DNA of 58,157 nt. Origin: Nonomuraea deserti (GTDB taxonomy: Bacteria > Actinomycetota > Actinomycetes > Streptosporangiales > Streptosporangiaceae). Position numbers and translations under genes: made by a program. The notes under the pieces were generated by a model. That model was given only the letters and a program-made list of their open reading frames with translations, did no database searches and was not told the DNA's origin. The stretch spans positions 1-58,157 of the forward strand of contig NZ_SMKO01000039.1 in the NCBI RefSeq assembly GCF_004348685.1. Reading direction: 5' to 3'. The first letter of the stretch is position 1. Each line of letters begins with the position of its first letter. This document shows positions 26,402-36,178 of this stretch, in pieces.

Positions 26402-27082
26402 TCACTCCTTCGCGAACCAGTCGTGCAGTGTGGTTGGGTCGACCAGCGTCACCGAGCCGGCGGGCACGCCGAGCACTCGCTCGATCGCGTCCGTGTACGC
26501 GGCCACGGTGTGCTCGATCTCGACGGCCGTCGTGCGGCCGGTGAGAAACAGCTCGCCGAGCGTGTCGTTGAGGTCCTGGATGAGGGAGACCAGCACGCGG
26601 CCGGTCTGATCGGGGTGGCGTACGGAGAAGGCGCCCTCGTCCATCCCGGAGCGGATGATCGCAGACAGCAGCGGCGCCATGCGCTCGGCCAGCCGTGGAC
26701 GCATCTTCTGGCGGACCACGGCGTTGTCGTCGCAATACCACACTGTCAGTAGCGCCATGAGAGCTTCTCTGCGCGCCAGCTTCCAGCCGGCCAGCGCGGC
26801 GAGGAAGCGCTGGAGCTGTTGCACCGCCGGCAGACCGGGTTCCTCCACCGTGGTGGACAGGTGGCCACGCAACTGGTCCGCGGCCCGCTCGATCAGGGCC
26901 TCCAGCAGCGCCGGTTTGGAATCGAAGTAGTGGTAGAAGGCGCCCTGCGACACGCCCGCCCGCTCCGCCAGTTCCTGCACGCTCATCTGCGCGTATCCCT
27001 TGGTCTCGATGAGGTGCTGCGCGGCGTCGAGGAACGCGTCCCTCCTGGCCGCGTACGCCGTCGCGTTGACCGTCCGTGCCAC
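26402..27082 (-). CDS. TetR-family transcriptional regulator
   Basis: 226 residues. GTG 27082 (AGGAG, 6 nt spacing) is preferred to TTG 27088. The HTH is clear: FLDAAQHLIETKGYAQMSVQ, ELAERAGVSQGAFYHYFDSK. The C-terminal ligand domain is of ordinary length. A perfect 14-bp inverted repeat lies 11-41 nt upstream of the start and should allow autorepression. The downstream membrane protein gene is co-transcribed. Confidence 0.9.
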   Translation of the reverse strand: MARTVNATAYAARRDAFLDAAQHLIETKGYAQMSVQELAERAGVSQGAFYHYFDSKPALLEALIERAADQLRGHLSTTVEEPGLPAVQQLQRFLAALAGWKLARREALMALLTVWYCDDNAVVRQKMRPRLAERMAPLLSAIIRSGMDEGAFSVRHPDQTGRVLVSLIQDLNDTLGELFLTGRTTAVEIEHTVAAYTDAIERVLGVPAGSVTLVDPTTLHDWFAKE

Positions 27083-27092
27083 TCGCAACTCC

Positions 27093-27123
27093 TATTAATA
27101 AAGCGACGCTCGCTTTATTAATA
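27093..27123. promoter_or_regulatory. TetR operator: perfect 14-bp inverted repeat
   Basis: TATTAATAAAGCGA and its exact complement around CGC. AT-rich in a GC-rich setting, and placed directly before the tetR start. Confidence 0.8.
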
Positions 27124-27248
27124 CACCAGCCGAGAGGGAGGCGCCAGATGCGGAGCACAACGCCCGCGTCCAGCCCTTCGACGAGCCTGTTGATCGTTCA
27201 TTGGTTTTAGTTCATACTGAAATAGCTGTAATGGTAAGGAGCGGGCAT

Positions 27249-27716
27249 GTGAGCGATCAAGAGCCGTTGCTGGAGTGGGTCGAACGTGTGGCGATGTACC
27301 TGGCGCGTGACGGGGTACCGCCGATCGCCGGGCGGGTGCTGGGCTGGCTGATGGTCTGTGACCCGCCGGAGCAGTCGGCCGGGCAGATCAGCGAGGCGAT
27401 CGGCGCGAGCCGAGCCTCGCTGACCTCCAACCTGCGGCTGCTGACCGGTATGGGCTTTCTCACCTGGCGCACCCGGCCGGGAGAGCGGACCGTCTATTAC
27501 CGGATGGCCACCGACGCCTGGCAGGTAGTCGTCCGCAAGCAGATCGCCGGCATCTCTTCTTTCCTCGACATCACCAGGGAGGGCCTGGACCTGGTGGGTC
27601 CGGGTGACGAGCAGAGGGCGCGCATCCGGCAGGCGCACGCCGCCTTCGCGTGGATGGCCGAGGTCTTCGACAACGCCCCGCCCCTGCACACCGGCATCGA
27701 GGGGGAGATCCCGTGA
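27249..27716 (+). CDS. GbsR/MarR-type winged-helix regulator
   Basis: 155 residues from GTG 27249 with AAGGAG 7 nt upstream. AGRVLGWLMVCDPPEQSAGQIS, GASRASLTSNLRLLTGMGFL and the wing RTRPGERTVYYRM match the GbsR-like HTH. It is a distant paralogue of the regulator at 19.7 kb. Its stop overlaps the GTG of the flavin monooxygenase gene (GTGA), so the pair is an operon and the regulator probably controls it. Confidence 0.85.
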   Translation: MSDQEPLLEWVERVAMYLARDGVPPIAGRVLGWLMVCDPPEQSAGQISEAIGASRASLTSNLRLLTGMGFLTWRTRPGERTVYYRMATDAWQVVVRKQIAGISSFLDITREGLDLVGPGDEQRARIRQAHAAFAWMAEVFDNAPPLHTGIEGEIP

Positions 27717-28867
27717 CCAGACACGCTGTCGTGGTCGGCGGCGGCATCGGCGGCCTGGCCACCGCCGTCGCGCTGCGTCGCATCGGCTGGCGGGCCACCG
27801 TACTCGAGCGAGCCGCCGAGGTACGCGAGATCGGCGCGGGCATGTCACAGGCCCCGAACGCGATGCGAGCCCTGGAGGCGCTCGGCGTGGGAGAGCAGGC
27901 CCGATCGGCCGGGGTACCCACCTATTCGGCCGGCAACCTGCGTCTGCCCGACGGGCGCCACCTGCAACAGGCCCGTCCCGGCGATCCGACACCCCTGGTC
28001 GCTTTCCATCGTGCGGACCTGCATCGAATGCTGCTGCAGGCGCTGCCCACGACCTGGGTGCGCACGAACGCCGAGGTCACCGGCGTCCGGCAAGCCGAGC
28101 AGCAGGTGACGGTCACCTGGAATGGCGGCCAGGCCACCGCCGACCTGCTGATCGGCGCGGACGGCATCCGCAGCACCGTGCGCCGGCTGCTATGGCCGGA
28201 CGCGCCGGCTCCGCGCTTCTTGGACCGCACCGCCTGGCTCGGCATCACCGACGCCGACGGGCTCCCCGGCAGCATCACCATGGGTGCCGGCGGCTACTTC
28301 CTGATTCATCCGATCAGCCGCGGTCGCGCCTACTGGGCCTACGTCACCACCGCCGGCCGGCCGGCCATCCGCTACGAGAAGGAGAAGATCGAGGTTGCCC
28401 GCCGAGTCGCAACGTGGCACGATCCGATCCCCTCGCTGATCGCGGCAACGCCGGACGAGGCGGTGATCCATATCGATATCTGCGACCTGGACCCGTTACC
28501 GGCCTACGTGTGCGGCCGGGTGGCGCTGCTCGGCGATGCCGCGCACGCCATGAGCCCCGACCGCGGCCAGGGTGCCGGGCAGTCCCTGGAGGACGCCGTC
28601 GTGCTCGCGGCAGCGCTGGCGGGTGAGTCCACGATCGAAGCCGCGCTACGTCGCTACGACACCGAGCGCCGCCCGCGTACCCAAGCCACCGCGCGGGGCG
28701 CGCGCGCCGACGGGCGCCGCACCACCTCCCTCGCCCTCCACCGGGCTCTGGTAACCATGATCCGGTTGACGCCCGCCGCCCTTTGGCGCAAGGGCATCGC
28801 CGACGACGGCAACCCCACCTGGCGCTGGCGTCCGCCGCACCTGCCGTCTCCGACCACGCCTCACTGA
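27713..28867 (+). CDS. FAD-dependent aromatic-type monooxygenase
   Basis: 384 residues. VVVGGGIGGLATAVALRRIG near residues 6-25 binds ADP, LLIGADGIRSTVRRLL is the DG motif, and VALLGDAAHAMSPDRGQGAG binds the flavin ribityl chain. Class A monooxygenases hydroxylate aromatic or polyketide substrates with NAD(P)H and O2; this one could also inactivate an antibiotic such as a tetracycline or rifamycin analogue. The start GTG 27713 overlaps the regulator stop. A strong terminator follows. Confidence 0.88.
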   Translation: MTRHAVVVGGGIGGLATAVALRRIGWRATVLERAAEVREIGAGMSQAPNAMRALEALGVGEQARSAGVPTYSAGNLRLPDGRHLQQARPGDPTPLVAFHRADLHRMLLQALPTTWVRTNAEVTGVRQAEQQVTVTWNGGQATADLLIGADGIRSTVRRLLWPDAPAPRFLDRTAWLGITDADGLPGSITMGAGGYFLIHPISRGRAYWAYVTTAGRPAIRYEKEKIEVARRVATWHDPIPSLIAATPDEAVIHIDICDLDPLPAYVCGRVALLGDAAHAMSPDRGQGAGQSLEDAVVLAAALAGESTIEAALRRYDTERRPRTQATARGARADGRRTTSLALHRALVTMIRLTPAALWRKGIADDGNPTWRWRPPHLPSPTTPH

Positions 28868-28888
28868 GCCACGGGCAGGTGCGGGGCG

Positions 28889-28933
28889 GGAACCGGTCCT
28901 CTCGCCCCAAGCCCGGATGAGAGGACTGGTTCC
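28889..28933 (+). terminator. Terminator after the monooxygenase gene
   Basis: A 15-bp stem GGAACCGGTCCTCTC with GAGAGGACTGGTTCC (one G-T pair), loop 15 nt. It begins 21 nt after the stop. There is no long T-run. Confidence 0.65.
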
Positions 28934-29171
28934 GCACGTCAACGTGGCGACGCGCCGGCCACCGCCGACGGCGTCACTCTCGCATCCGGTGACCGGACGC
29001 ATGGACGCCGAAGTGTGGACAACCGCCCCGGCGCCGGCCTTGCGGTGACGCCGTCACATCATCGACGCTCTTGCGAACGCGAGGCCCGGCGGAGCGGTGC
29101 TGATCCTGCGCGCGCTGTGAGGTCGCGGCCATCTGGTGGACGCCCGGCGGCGCTGTTACTGTCGTGCTGGA
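28934..29171. other. Intergenic stretch before the ABC exporter
   Basis: No gene recognised between the terminator and the leader motif. TTACTGTC at 29155-29162 could contain a -10 element for the leader transcript. Confidence 0.35.
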
Positions 29172-29192
29172 GCGCCGGGAAGTCTGGTCGGC
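29172..29192 (+). promoter_or_regulatory. Leader motif, copy 3 (before the ABC exporter)
   Basis: GCCGGGAAGTCTGGTCGGC, one base different from copies 1 and 2 within the 19-nt core. It ends 34 nt before GTG 29227. Confidence 0.6.
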
Positions 29193-29226
29193 AACGTCAT
29201 ATCGGACCGGCTTCGTGGAGGCGCTC

Positions 29227-30120
29227 GTGACGAACAGCCCAGCCATCCTGGTCAGCGGCTTGACCAAGCATTTCGGCAAGGTTCGTGCCCTGGACGGGCT
29301 CGACCTCACGGTACGAACCGGTGAGGTCCACGGTTTTCTCGGTCCGAACGGCTCGGGCAAGACCACCACCCTGCGCATTCTGCTTGGCCTGCTGCGGGCC
29401 GGATCGGGGCACGCCGAGCTGCTCGGAGGCCAGCCGTGGCGGGACGCGGTCGCGCTGCATCGGCGGCTGGCGTACGTGCCCGGCGATGTCGTGCTGTGGC
29501 CAACGCTGTCCGGCGGGGAGGCCATCGATCTGCTCGGCCGGTTGCGCGGTGGGATCGACCGGCAGCGCAAGGCGGCGCTGCTGGAACGCTTCGACCTCGA
29601 CCCCACCAAGAAGGGACGCGCCTACTCCAAGGGCAACCGCCAGAAGGTGGCCCTGATCGCCGCATTGGCCTCGGACGTCGAGCTGTTGCTGCTCGACGAG
29701 CCGACCTCGGGCCTGGATCCGCTGATGGAGGCGGCGTTCAGGGAGGTCATCGCCGAGGAACGGCGCGCCGGCCGTACGGTGCTGCTGTCCAGCCACATGC
29801 TGTCGGAGGTGGAGGCGCTCTGCGACCAGGTCACGATCATCCGCGACGGGCGGACGGTGGAGACCGGGACCCTGGCCGGACTGCGCCACCTCACTCGCAC
29901 CACGATCAGCGCCGAACTCGACCGGCTCCCCGACGGCCTGCCCGGTCTGGACGGAGTTCATGGCCTGACCGTCAACGGCTGCCACGTCCGTTTCCAGATC
30001 GACGGTGAGCATCTCCAGGTGGTGCTGCGCCTGCTCACCGACTCCGGCGTGCGCGCGCTGACCTGTCAGCCGGCCACGTTGGAGGAGCTCTTCCTGCGCC
30101 ACTACCAGGTCGCGGCATGA
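29227..30120 (+). CDS. ABC transporter ATP-binding protein (drug/antibiotic exporter type)
   Basis: 297 residues from GTG 29227 (GGAGG, 5 nt spacing). Walker [11 protein letters not shown], Walker [14 protein letters not shown] and the His switch SSHMLSE are intact. The signature region reads [10 protein letters not shown], usual for the CcmA/NatA-like exporter group with TnrB-type permeases. It overlaps the permease gene by ATGA. It should energise export of a small, probably hydrophobic compound. Confidence 0.92.
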   Translation: MTNSPAILVSGLTKHFGKVRALDGLDLTVRTGEVHGFLGPNGSGKTTTLRILLGLLRAGSGHAELLGGQPWRDAVALHRRLAYVPGDVVLWPTLSGGEAIDLLGRLRGGIDRQRKAALLERFDLDPTKKGRAYSKGNRQKVALIAALASDVELLLLDEPTSGLDPLMEAAFREVIAEERRAGRTVLLSSHMLSEVEALCDQVTIIRDGRTVETGTLAGLRHLTRTTISAELDRLPDGLPGLDGVHGLTVNGCHVRFQIDGEHLQVVLRLLTDSGVRALTCQPATLEELFLRHYQVAA

Positions 30121-31706
30121 CCGGCACGCTGACGATGGTGTGGCTGGCGCTGCGCCGCGACCGCCTTTTGCTGCCCGTCTGGGTCGTCGTGGTCGCCGGC
30201 GTGATCACGGTCAGCGCCGCGGCCATCGCCGACCTGTATCCGCAAGCCGGCCAGCGTATCGCGCTGGGCGTGACCATCGGTTCCGCGCCGGCGTTGCAGG
30301 CGCTGACGGGGCCGGTGTTCGACGCGACCTCGGTCGGCGGGCTGACCGCGTGGCGGGCCACCACCATGTCCGCGGCGCTGGCGGCGTTGATGAGCATGGT
30401 GGTGGTGACTCGGCACACACGGGCGGAGGAGGAGACCGGCCGGGCCGAACTGGTCGGTGCCTGCAGGGTGGGCCGTTACGCGATGTCGACCGCGGCGGTG
30501 CTCGTGGCCACGGGCGCGAACGTGCTCATCGCTCTGCTGATCACGCTGGGCCTGGCCGGGCAGGGGCTGCCCGTGGCGGGCGCCTTGGCCTTCGGCGCGG
30601 CCGTGGGCGGCACGGGGTGGGTGTTCACTGGTGTTGCTCTGCTCGCCGCCCAGCTCACCACTCATGCGCGAACCACCAACGCCCTCGCCGCCGCGGCGCT
30701 CGGCCTGGCCTTCCTCCTGCGCGCGCTCGGCGACGCTGCCAAGGTGGAAGCGCTCGCGTGGCTGTCCCCGCTGGGCTGGGCGCAGCGGGTGCGGGCGTTC
30801 GCCGGTGAGCGCTGGTGGGTGCTCGCCTTGTTCGTCGTCACCGGGCTGGTGCTGGTTGCCGCGGCGGCGCTGCTGGCCAGGCGGCGCGATCTCGGCGCCG
30901 GACTCATGCCGGCGCGGCCGGGCAGGCCTGACGCCGCAGCGTATCTCGCCAGCCCGCTTGCGCTGGCCTGGCGGTTGCAGCGCGGTGGCCTGCTCGGCTG
31001 GGCGATCAGCTTCGTGGTCGTGGGCCTGCTGTTCGGTGCCCTGGCCTACAGCGTCGGCGACATCGTCGGCGACAACCCCCAACTGGCCGCGATCCTTGAG
31101 CAGGTCGGCGGCGCGGGCGCATTGACCGACACGTTCCTGGCCGCCGAGCTGAGCCTGCTGGGCCTGGTTGCCGGCGGTTATGCGGTGCAGGCGACGCTGA
31201 GACTGCAAGGGGAGGAGTCGGCTCTGCGGGCAGAGCCGGTCCTGGCCACAGCCGTACTCCGCTGGCGATGGATTCTGAGCCATCTGGGCATGGCCCTCGG
31301 CGGCAGTGCTCTGATCATCACCGCAGGCGGGCTGGCCGCCGGGCTCGCACACGGCCTGCGGATCGGCGAGCCGGCCCGTCAGGCCATGCGCCTGCTCGGC
31401 GCGGCGCTGGTCCAGGTGCCGGCTACGTGGACCCTGGCCGGCATCGCGATGCTGCTGTTCGGGCTGCTGCCCCGCCTGACCGCTCTGGCGTGGGCGGCCT
31501 TGGTGGCCTTCGCCCTGCTCGGCCAGCTCGGCGAGCTACTCCAACTGGACGACCGGGTCAGGAACCTGTCTCCCTTCGCACACGTCCCGCAGGCGCTGAG
31601 CCAACCCTCGGATGTCGGTCCGCTGCTGTGGCTCGGCGCGCTCACGGCAGCGCTCCTGTCGGCGGGGACCGTCGCCTTCCAGCGGCGTGACCTGCGGGAG
31701 GGCTGA
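30117..31706 (+). CDS. ABC transporter permease, tetronasin/TnrB3-like
   Basis: 529 residues with two halves of six hydrophobic segments each. The phrase [17 protein letters not shown] near residue 105 and its second-half counterpart [17 protein letters not shown] are typical of antibiotic-exporting permeases of this type. It starts within the ATPase stop codon (ATGA). With the ATPase it forms a complete exporter, possibly for self-resistance. No biosynthetic genes adjoin it. Confidence 0.9.
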   Translation: MTGTLTMVWLALRRDRLLLPVWVVVVAGVITVSAAAIADLYPQAGQRIALGVTIGSAPALQALTGPVFDATSVGGLTAWRATTMSAALAALMSMVVVTRHTRAEEETGRAELVGACRVGRYAMSTAAVLVATGANVLIALLITLGLAGQGLPVAGALAFGAAVGGTGWVFTGVALLAAQLTTHARTTNALAAAALGLAFLLRALGDAAKVEALAWLSPLGWAQRVRAFAGERWWVLALFVVTGLVLVAAAALLARRRDLGAGLMPARPGRPDAAAYLASPLALAWRLQRGGLLGWAISFVVVGLLFGALAYSVGDIVGDNPQLAAILEQVGGAGALTDTFLAAELSLLGLVAGGYAVQATLRLQGEESALRAEPVLATAVLRWRWILSHLGMALGGSALIITAGGLAAGLAHGLRIGEPARQAMRLLGAALVQVPATWTLAGIAMLLFGLLPRLTALAWAALVAFALLGQLGELLQLDDRVRNLSPFAHVPQALSQPSDVGPLLWLGALTAALLSAGTVAFQRRDLREG

Positions 31707-32019
31707 CGGTCTTCACATCCCCCTGGGCTGCTTGCGAGGTCGGGGCCCGGGCCCGTCCCCCGACAGCAGCTGACTGGTCAACCCCGCAGGGGTGTATCGA
31801 AGGGGGCGCGGATCTGTCACGCTGTGCGCCTGGATCTCGGACCGCGCTTGCCCGGCTGCCGGTCAAGGCCGGCGGAGCGAGATGGGCAGGCGGAAGCGGC
31901 GGGCGATCCAGACGATGGCCGTGTCGCACAGGACGAGCCCCACCACGGCGGGAGCAGAACGGTCCAGCCGCTGTCGTCCCCTTCGCCGACGCTCCAGACG
32001 ACTTTGCGCAGGGCCATGC
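31707..32019. other. Intergenic stretch after the exporter
   Basis: A short GC-rich hairpin (GTCGGGG with CCCCGAC near 31738-31763) may be the exporter terminator. On the minus strand AVVGLVLCDTAIVWIARRF followed by RLPISLRRP* (about 31865-31950) looks like the tail of a decayed membrane protein. Confidence 0.4.
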
Positions 32020-32700
32020 TCAGGTGGTCCACCAGCCCCGCAACGTGTCGAGCGCCGGCGTGGACAACCAGTTGACGACGAAGCCGAGCAGGAAGGCCAG
32101 GAGCAGGAAGATCACCTGCTGCACGAACTGCGCCCTGGCCTGGCCGACCAGGTGCTTGCCGACGACGACGTCCACCATCCTGGTCTGCTCCTCCGTCAGC
32201 AGGACTTGCTTACGCACCTCTTCGAGACGGGCGTTGAGCTCGTTGAGTCGGGCGAGCTTCTCCGCGATCTCCCGGTCGAGGTCCTCCGACACGCTCGCCG
32301 ATTCGCGCACCACGTCCTGGACGGCCTTGGCCCTGGTCTCCAGCGCGATCGTGTGCCGGTCCGCCCGCTCCTTGCGCCTTTCCAAGAGGCGCAGTATCCC
32401 CCAGCCGCCGCCCCCGACCACGACCGCGAGGCCCGGCAGGCCAAAGTACACCGGCTCGAAATAGTCCTCGAAGAACTTGTCCAGCTCGGGGGTGTTCGGG
32501 TCCATGCCGAGCAGCGCGCCGACGACTCCGAGGATGATTCCCACGACGATCGCCCACCCGAACAGGACGGCGAGCACGATGCCGGCACCAGCGGCGAACC
32601 CCTTGAGGAGATCCGACCCCCATGCGAAGAGCGTCTCGGCCGGCGGCCGGTTCTGCTCGCCGGGCTCGGGGTCACCCTCAGAAGACGGAAATGTCTGCAC
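32020..32700 (-). CDS. Membrane protein with central coiled coil, unknown function
   Basis: 226 residues. Two hydrophobic segments near 32-65 (GAGIVLAVLFGWAIVVGIIL, then GVVGALLGM) and one near 85-100 are followed by a charged coiled coil at about 105-175 (RKERADRHTIALETRAKAVQ, DLDREIAEKLARLNELNARL). A final hydrophobic segment (VIFLLLAFLLGFVVNWL) closes the protein. No family is recognised. It stands alone. Confidence 0.7.
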   Translation of the reverse strand: MQTFPSSEGDPEPGEQNRPPAETLFAWGSDLLKGFAAGAGIVLAVLFGWAIVVGIILGVVGALLGMDPNTPELDKFFEDYFEPVYFGLPGLAVVVGGGGWGILRLLERRKERADRHTIALETRAKAVQDVVRESASVSEDLDREIAEKLARLNELNARLEEVRKQVLLTEEQTRMVDVVVGKHLVGQARAQFVQQVIFLLLAFLLGFVVNWLSTPALDTLRGWWTT

Positions 32701-33104
32701 TTCATTAGAGTGCCGCTGCTTTCCTTGGTGAACAAATGGTTATGGACCTTGTGTTACACGCAGGGGCGGTTACCGGCGGCCGTGGCGCTGGGTGGCTTGT
32801 TTTTTGATTTGGGGTCCAGGACCTGCCTGCCATCGAATCTCTTGACATCCTCAGCGGAGCGGCCGTCGGGAACCAGTACGTGGTGAGGGAGATCCGACAG
32901 CAGGGTCACGCCCCTTCCGCGTCTTCAAGGCGGCGGAAGACCAGACCAACAAGAGTGGGCTGAAGACCAAGCCGGAGGAGGGCGGACATGGTGAGATAGC
33001 CAGAGGTGGTTCTAGATGCGGAGGCCGTGTACCTCGGCGACATCCGGCTGTGCGGCCGGCCTCGCGCCGATCTCGGCGGGGGCACGACGTGGTCATACCA
33101 CTGG
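32701..33104. other. Intergenic stretch, no gene recognised
   Basis: No open frame with family features on either strand. The first 100 nt are relatively AT-rich and may hold the promoter of the minus-strand membrane protein. Confidence 0.4.
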
Positions 33105-33842
33105 TCAGCGTTCTGCGACTACGATCATCCGTCGGCTGTCGATCGTGAGTGCCGTGCCATCCGCGCCCAGGGCATGGACTGCCGTGAAGCCAGCGGCGAG
33201 CATCCAGTCGCGCAGTTCGGTGAAGGCGAACATCCGCACGAAGTACGGGACGCTCCGGGCCCGGCCATCGCGGATGATGGTTCGGTTGACCACGTTTGTG
33301 CTGGTGAGCACGTCGAGGTGGTGCCGATCAATCAAGAGGTCGCCGTTTCGTTCGACCAGCGTGGACGTCTGATAGGTGCGGACGACGGCGGTGTGGTTGT
33401 TCAGGTCGAGCGCGATCTTGCCGCCCGGTTTGAGCGCGGCAGCGGCCTGGACGAGGACCCGCTGGTTTTCGGGGTCGCTGAAGTAGCCGAAGGCGGTGAA
33501 CCAGCTGACGACGCGGTCGAAGCGGTCTGGCCACGGCAGCCGGCGCATGTCGCCGTGGACGTAGTCGACCGTGACGCCGAGGGTGTCGGCATCCTGGCGG
33601 GCCCGGTCCAGAAACAGCCGAGAAGAGTCCAGACCGGTGACACGGCAGCCTCGCCGGGCAAGCCGGTTGGAGATCCGCCCGTGGCCGCAAGCCAGATCCA
33701 GGACCTCCATGCCGGGTTGAAGGTCAAGCAGTTGCCAGACCACTTCGGCCTCGGCGTCGCTGCGGGCGTCGAGATGCTCGGCAAAGAAGTAGAGGTAGTC
33801 GTCATCGAAGAGGCCTTCGGCGTCGAACCTTGGCTCGGACAT
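33105..33842 (-). CDS. Class I SAM-dependent methyltransferase
   Basis: 245 residues from ATG 33842. Motif I is MEVLDLACGHGRISNRLA near residue 45, motif II VTGLDSSRLFLDRARQ, then VDYVHGDMRRLPW and the post-loop FDRVVSWFTAFGYFSD. Protein, lipid or small-molecule substrates are all possible. The frame extends upstream to 34286, but the extra part has no domain features or ribosome site. No partner gene. Confidence 0.85.
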   Translation of the reverse strand: MSEPRFDAEGLFDDDYLYFFAEHLDARSDAEAEVVWQLLDLQPGMEVLDLACGHGRISNRLARRGCRVTGLDSSRLFLDRARQDADTLGVTVDYVHGDMRRLPWPDRFDRVVSWFTAFGYFSDPENQRVLVQAAAALKPGGKIALDLNNHTAVVRTYQTSTLVERNGDLLIDRHHLDVLTSTNVVNRTIIRDGRARSVPYFVRMFAFTELRDWMLAAGFTAVHALGADGTALTIDSRRMIVVAER

Positions 33843-34768
33843 AGCGCTCCGCGGGGCTCGGATTCCGGACTTGTTGCATCGTCGCGATCTCTGAGCGGTT
33901 GCGCCAGTGCCTTTCCGCGGCCGGGAGCTTTGATGAGCACCGCGACGGGCGCGGCTCCACCCTGGCGACGATCGGACTTCCGCCGCGATCGTCAGGGTGG
34001 TTGACCGAACTTCTCCATCCGTCAGCCACCAGACAACCGACCTGGACCCGGCCGTACGCGTCAACACGATCGATGCGCAGCACCACGGCCCGCGCGGCGC
34101 TGAGGCTGACGGCCACGGCGAACGCCTCACCCAGCGGGACCAGCAGGTACCCGCACATGCGTTCTCATGCAGTTCGGCATTCGCTGGGTCGGCGGGATGG
34201 GACTGGGGGGCCGAACGGGGACCATCGGTCTCGGACGGGTCCCTCAAGACGGTCGCTCGTGGGACGAGGGCCGCGAGGGACAACATGGCCGCGCCGTGAC
34301 GGAGGTCGTCCGAGCGGATCGGCGGCAGACCGGGCGCAAACGAGGCGGCGGACAGGTGGCCGTTCGGGCGGCGGGTGGCGATCGGGGCGGTCGTGGACGC
34401 GGCTGGAGTAATGGTCGACGTTCAATACCGATGGACTGGGGCTGGAAATGCCGGTCGCGTGGCGAAGTGTCAGCACTCCATTCATCGCCGCGCCATGCGC
34501 ATTTCGCCGTGTGGATGCGGCCGGATCAAATTCGCGGGTGTACGGCAGGCGCGCCTCTCCGATTGCCGGCATGGGCTGACCTGCAATGACGCCCCATCGA
34601 AGAGGAAATGACCGTTATCGCCTACCTGGAGATAGATGGTCGGTCAAGGGCTTGTTTGGGCCAATTGTCGAACACATAATCGTGAGCGCCCCAGCAGCCA
34701 CGGGCGGAGGACCTGCCCAGGACGCCCGCCCGTGAGCCACTTACCTCAAGTAGGGAGAGTGTACCCAG
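33843..34768. other. Intergenic stretch of about 0.9 kb, no firm gene
   Basis: A minus-strand frame (33802-34158) contains LLVPLGEAFAVAVSLSAARA and VVLRIDRVDAYGRVQVGCLV, which looks like biased coding sequence but matches no family I know; it may be a fragment. From 34290 to 34768 nothing is recognised. Confidence 0.4.
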
Positions 34769-36001
34769 ATGCGCGCACGATCCATCCTGGCGCTCTTAGC
34801 CTGCGCGGCCGCCCTTCTCAGTGGCGTCGCCACCCCCGCGTCGGCCGCCCGAACCCCGACCCCACCGGAACGACTGGCCTCACCCCAGCCTACGGACGGC
34901 TCCGATGAGCCCGCCCGCAAGAAGGGGACCAAGGAGACTCAGCGCAGCACTCCCGACTGCCCCACGCCAGATGAAGGCGAGACAGCCGCCTGTCTGCAGG
35001 TGACCACGCCGAAGAGCCCCTTCACCCAGGAACGTCCCGGCGCGCAGGTGCAGGACATCGTGGCGATTCCCGACTGGTGCATCGAGAACGCCTACACCGG
35101 AGTGTGGGCGCTGCGCACCCAAGCATGCGAGATCACCGGACTGCTCTACACGACGTACGTCATCCGCAACGGCGTACGGACGGTCACGGGCGAGGCGTCG
35201 TTCAACGTCATCAACTACAGCTACTCCTCCACCAGCCTGCCCGACTGGGGCCACCAGATCGAACTGTCGGCCTACCAGGGATGGGGTGACGCCCTCCGCG
35301 CCAGCCTGTCGGGTGTGGCCAGCGGCAGTGGCTCGTGCACCACCGCCAGCTCGTCCTTCCCCGCCCGCCCGATCTCGCCGCTGAACACCTGGCTGCAGGG
35401 CGAGTCGTACTTCAGCACCACCGCCACCGCCGCAGGCGCGATCGGCTCCTGCACCACCACCTGGTCACTCACCTTCACCAACGGCACCTACACCCCGGCC
35501 GGCATCAGCTACGACATGAGCGAGATCCGCTGCGACAACGCCACTGCCGGCAACGCGGCCGTCGGATGCGTGGTGCCGTGGTACGCCTCAGAACTCGTCT
35601 ACAGCCAGAGCTCCTACCCCTCGCTGGCCTCTCACGTGTCCCGCGCCCAGGCATCGGGACTGCCCGGTGCCACCTTCGACGCGCCGCTGACCCGTACCAC
35701 CAACGAGACGATCATCAACACCAACCGCAGCCTCGCCTGCGGTGACGCCCCGTCCATCAGCGGTTTGAGCTGCGACGAATACCCCATCGCCCGCTCCTAC
35801 GAAGGACTCAGTTCCGGCGGCAGCAGACGAACCTTCGACAACTGCAACTTCAACCTTCCCCAGCAGACCGGCCCGACCGGCGTCTCCGTGTGCATGATCA
35901 CCGCCACGGAGAACAACGCGCAGGGCGGCCTCAACACCCAGTTCTTCCGGCGCGAGCGCGTTCTGGACGGCGACCCCTTCCGCGTCACCGTCGGCGCCTG
36001 A
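34769..36001 (+). CDS. Secreted NucA/NucB-type deoxyribonuclease
   Basis: 410 residues. A Sec signal peptide (MRARSILALLACAAALL to ATPASA, cut near residue 26) is followed by a Pro/Thr/Glu-rich linker to about 85 and a large middle domain of unknown type with paired cysteines. At the C-terminus SCDEYPIARSYEGLSSGG and RRTFDNCNFNLPQQTGP, then NAQGGLNTQFFRR, match the NucA/NucB fold (CDExP, the hallmark motif, is at about 332-336). It would be exported and cut DNA outside the cell. The next gene encodes a candidate inhibitor. No ribosome site stronger than AGGGAG at 34751-34756 is seen. Confidence 0.82.
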   Translation: MRARSILALLACAAALLSGVATPASAARTPTPPERLASPQPTDGSDEPARKKGTKETQRSTPDCPTPDEGETAACLQVTTPKSPFTQERPGAQVQDIVAIPDWCIENAYTGVWALRTQACEITGLLYTTYVIRNGVRTVTGEASFNVINYSYSSTSLPDWGHQIELSAYQGWGDALRASLSGVASGSGSCTTASSSFPARPISPLNTWLQGESYFSTTATAAGAIGSCTTTWSLTFTNGTYTPAGISYDMSEIRCDNATAGNAAVGCVVPWYASELVYSQSSYPSLASHVSRAQASGLPGATFDAPLTRTTNETIINTNRSLACGDAPSISGLSCDEYPIARSYEGLSSGGSRRTFDNCNFNLPQQTGPTGVSVCMITATENNAQGGLNTQFFRRERVLDGDPFRVTVGA

Positions 36002-36178
36002 CCCATCCTTGTGGGCCATGACCGGATGAACACGTAGGGACTCACTCCTGCCGCATCGCCGTTCCCGCACAGGAGCCGGTGCGGCAGGGTGAGCCCCGTT
36101 CAAGGCGGGCAGAGAGAAGGATGTCCGGTCCGGGCCGGCGCGCTGTGCGCTTGGCCCCGTCAAGGAAGGGCACAGGCC

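Noticed and set aside
29227..31706. ABC exporter as part of an antibiotic cluster
   Set aside because: No biosynthetic enzymes adjoin it; the P450 and SARP are far away and the SARP is broken.
34157..34169. ATGCGTTCTCATG, the exact complement of a string at 811-823 near the ISAs1 right end
   Set aside because: Only 13 nt with unrelated flanks, and no transposase remnant beside it; not enough to call an IS end.
33843..34286. N-terminal extension of the methyltransferase to 34286
   Set aside because: No ribosome site or domain; ATG 33842 starts a normal-length methyltransferase.
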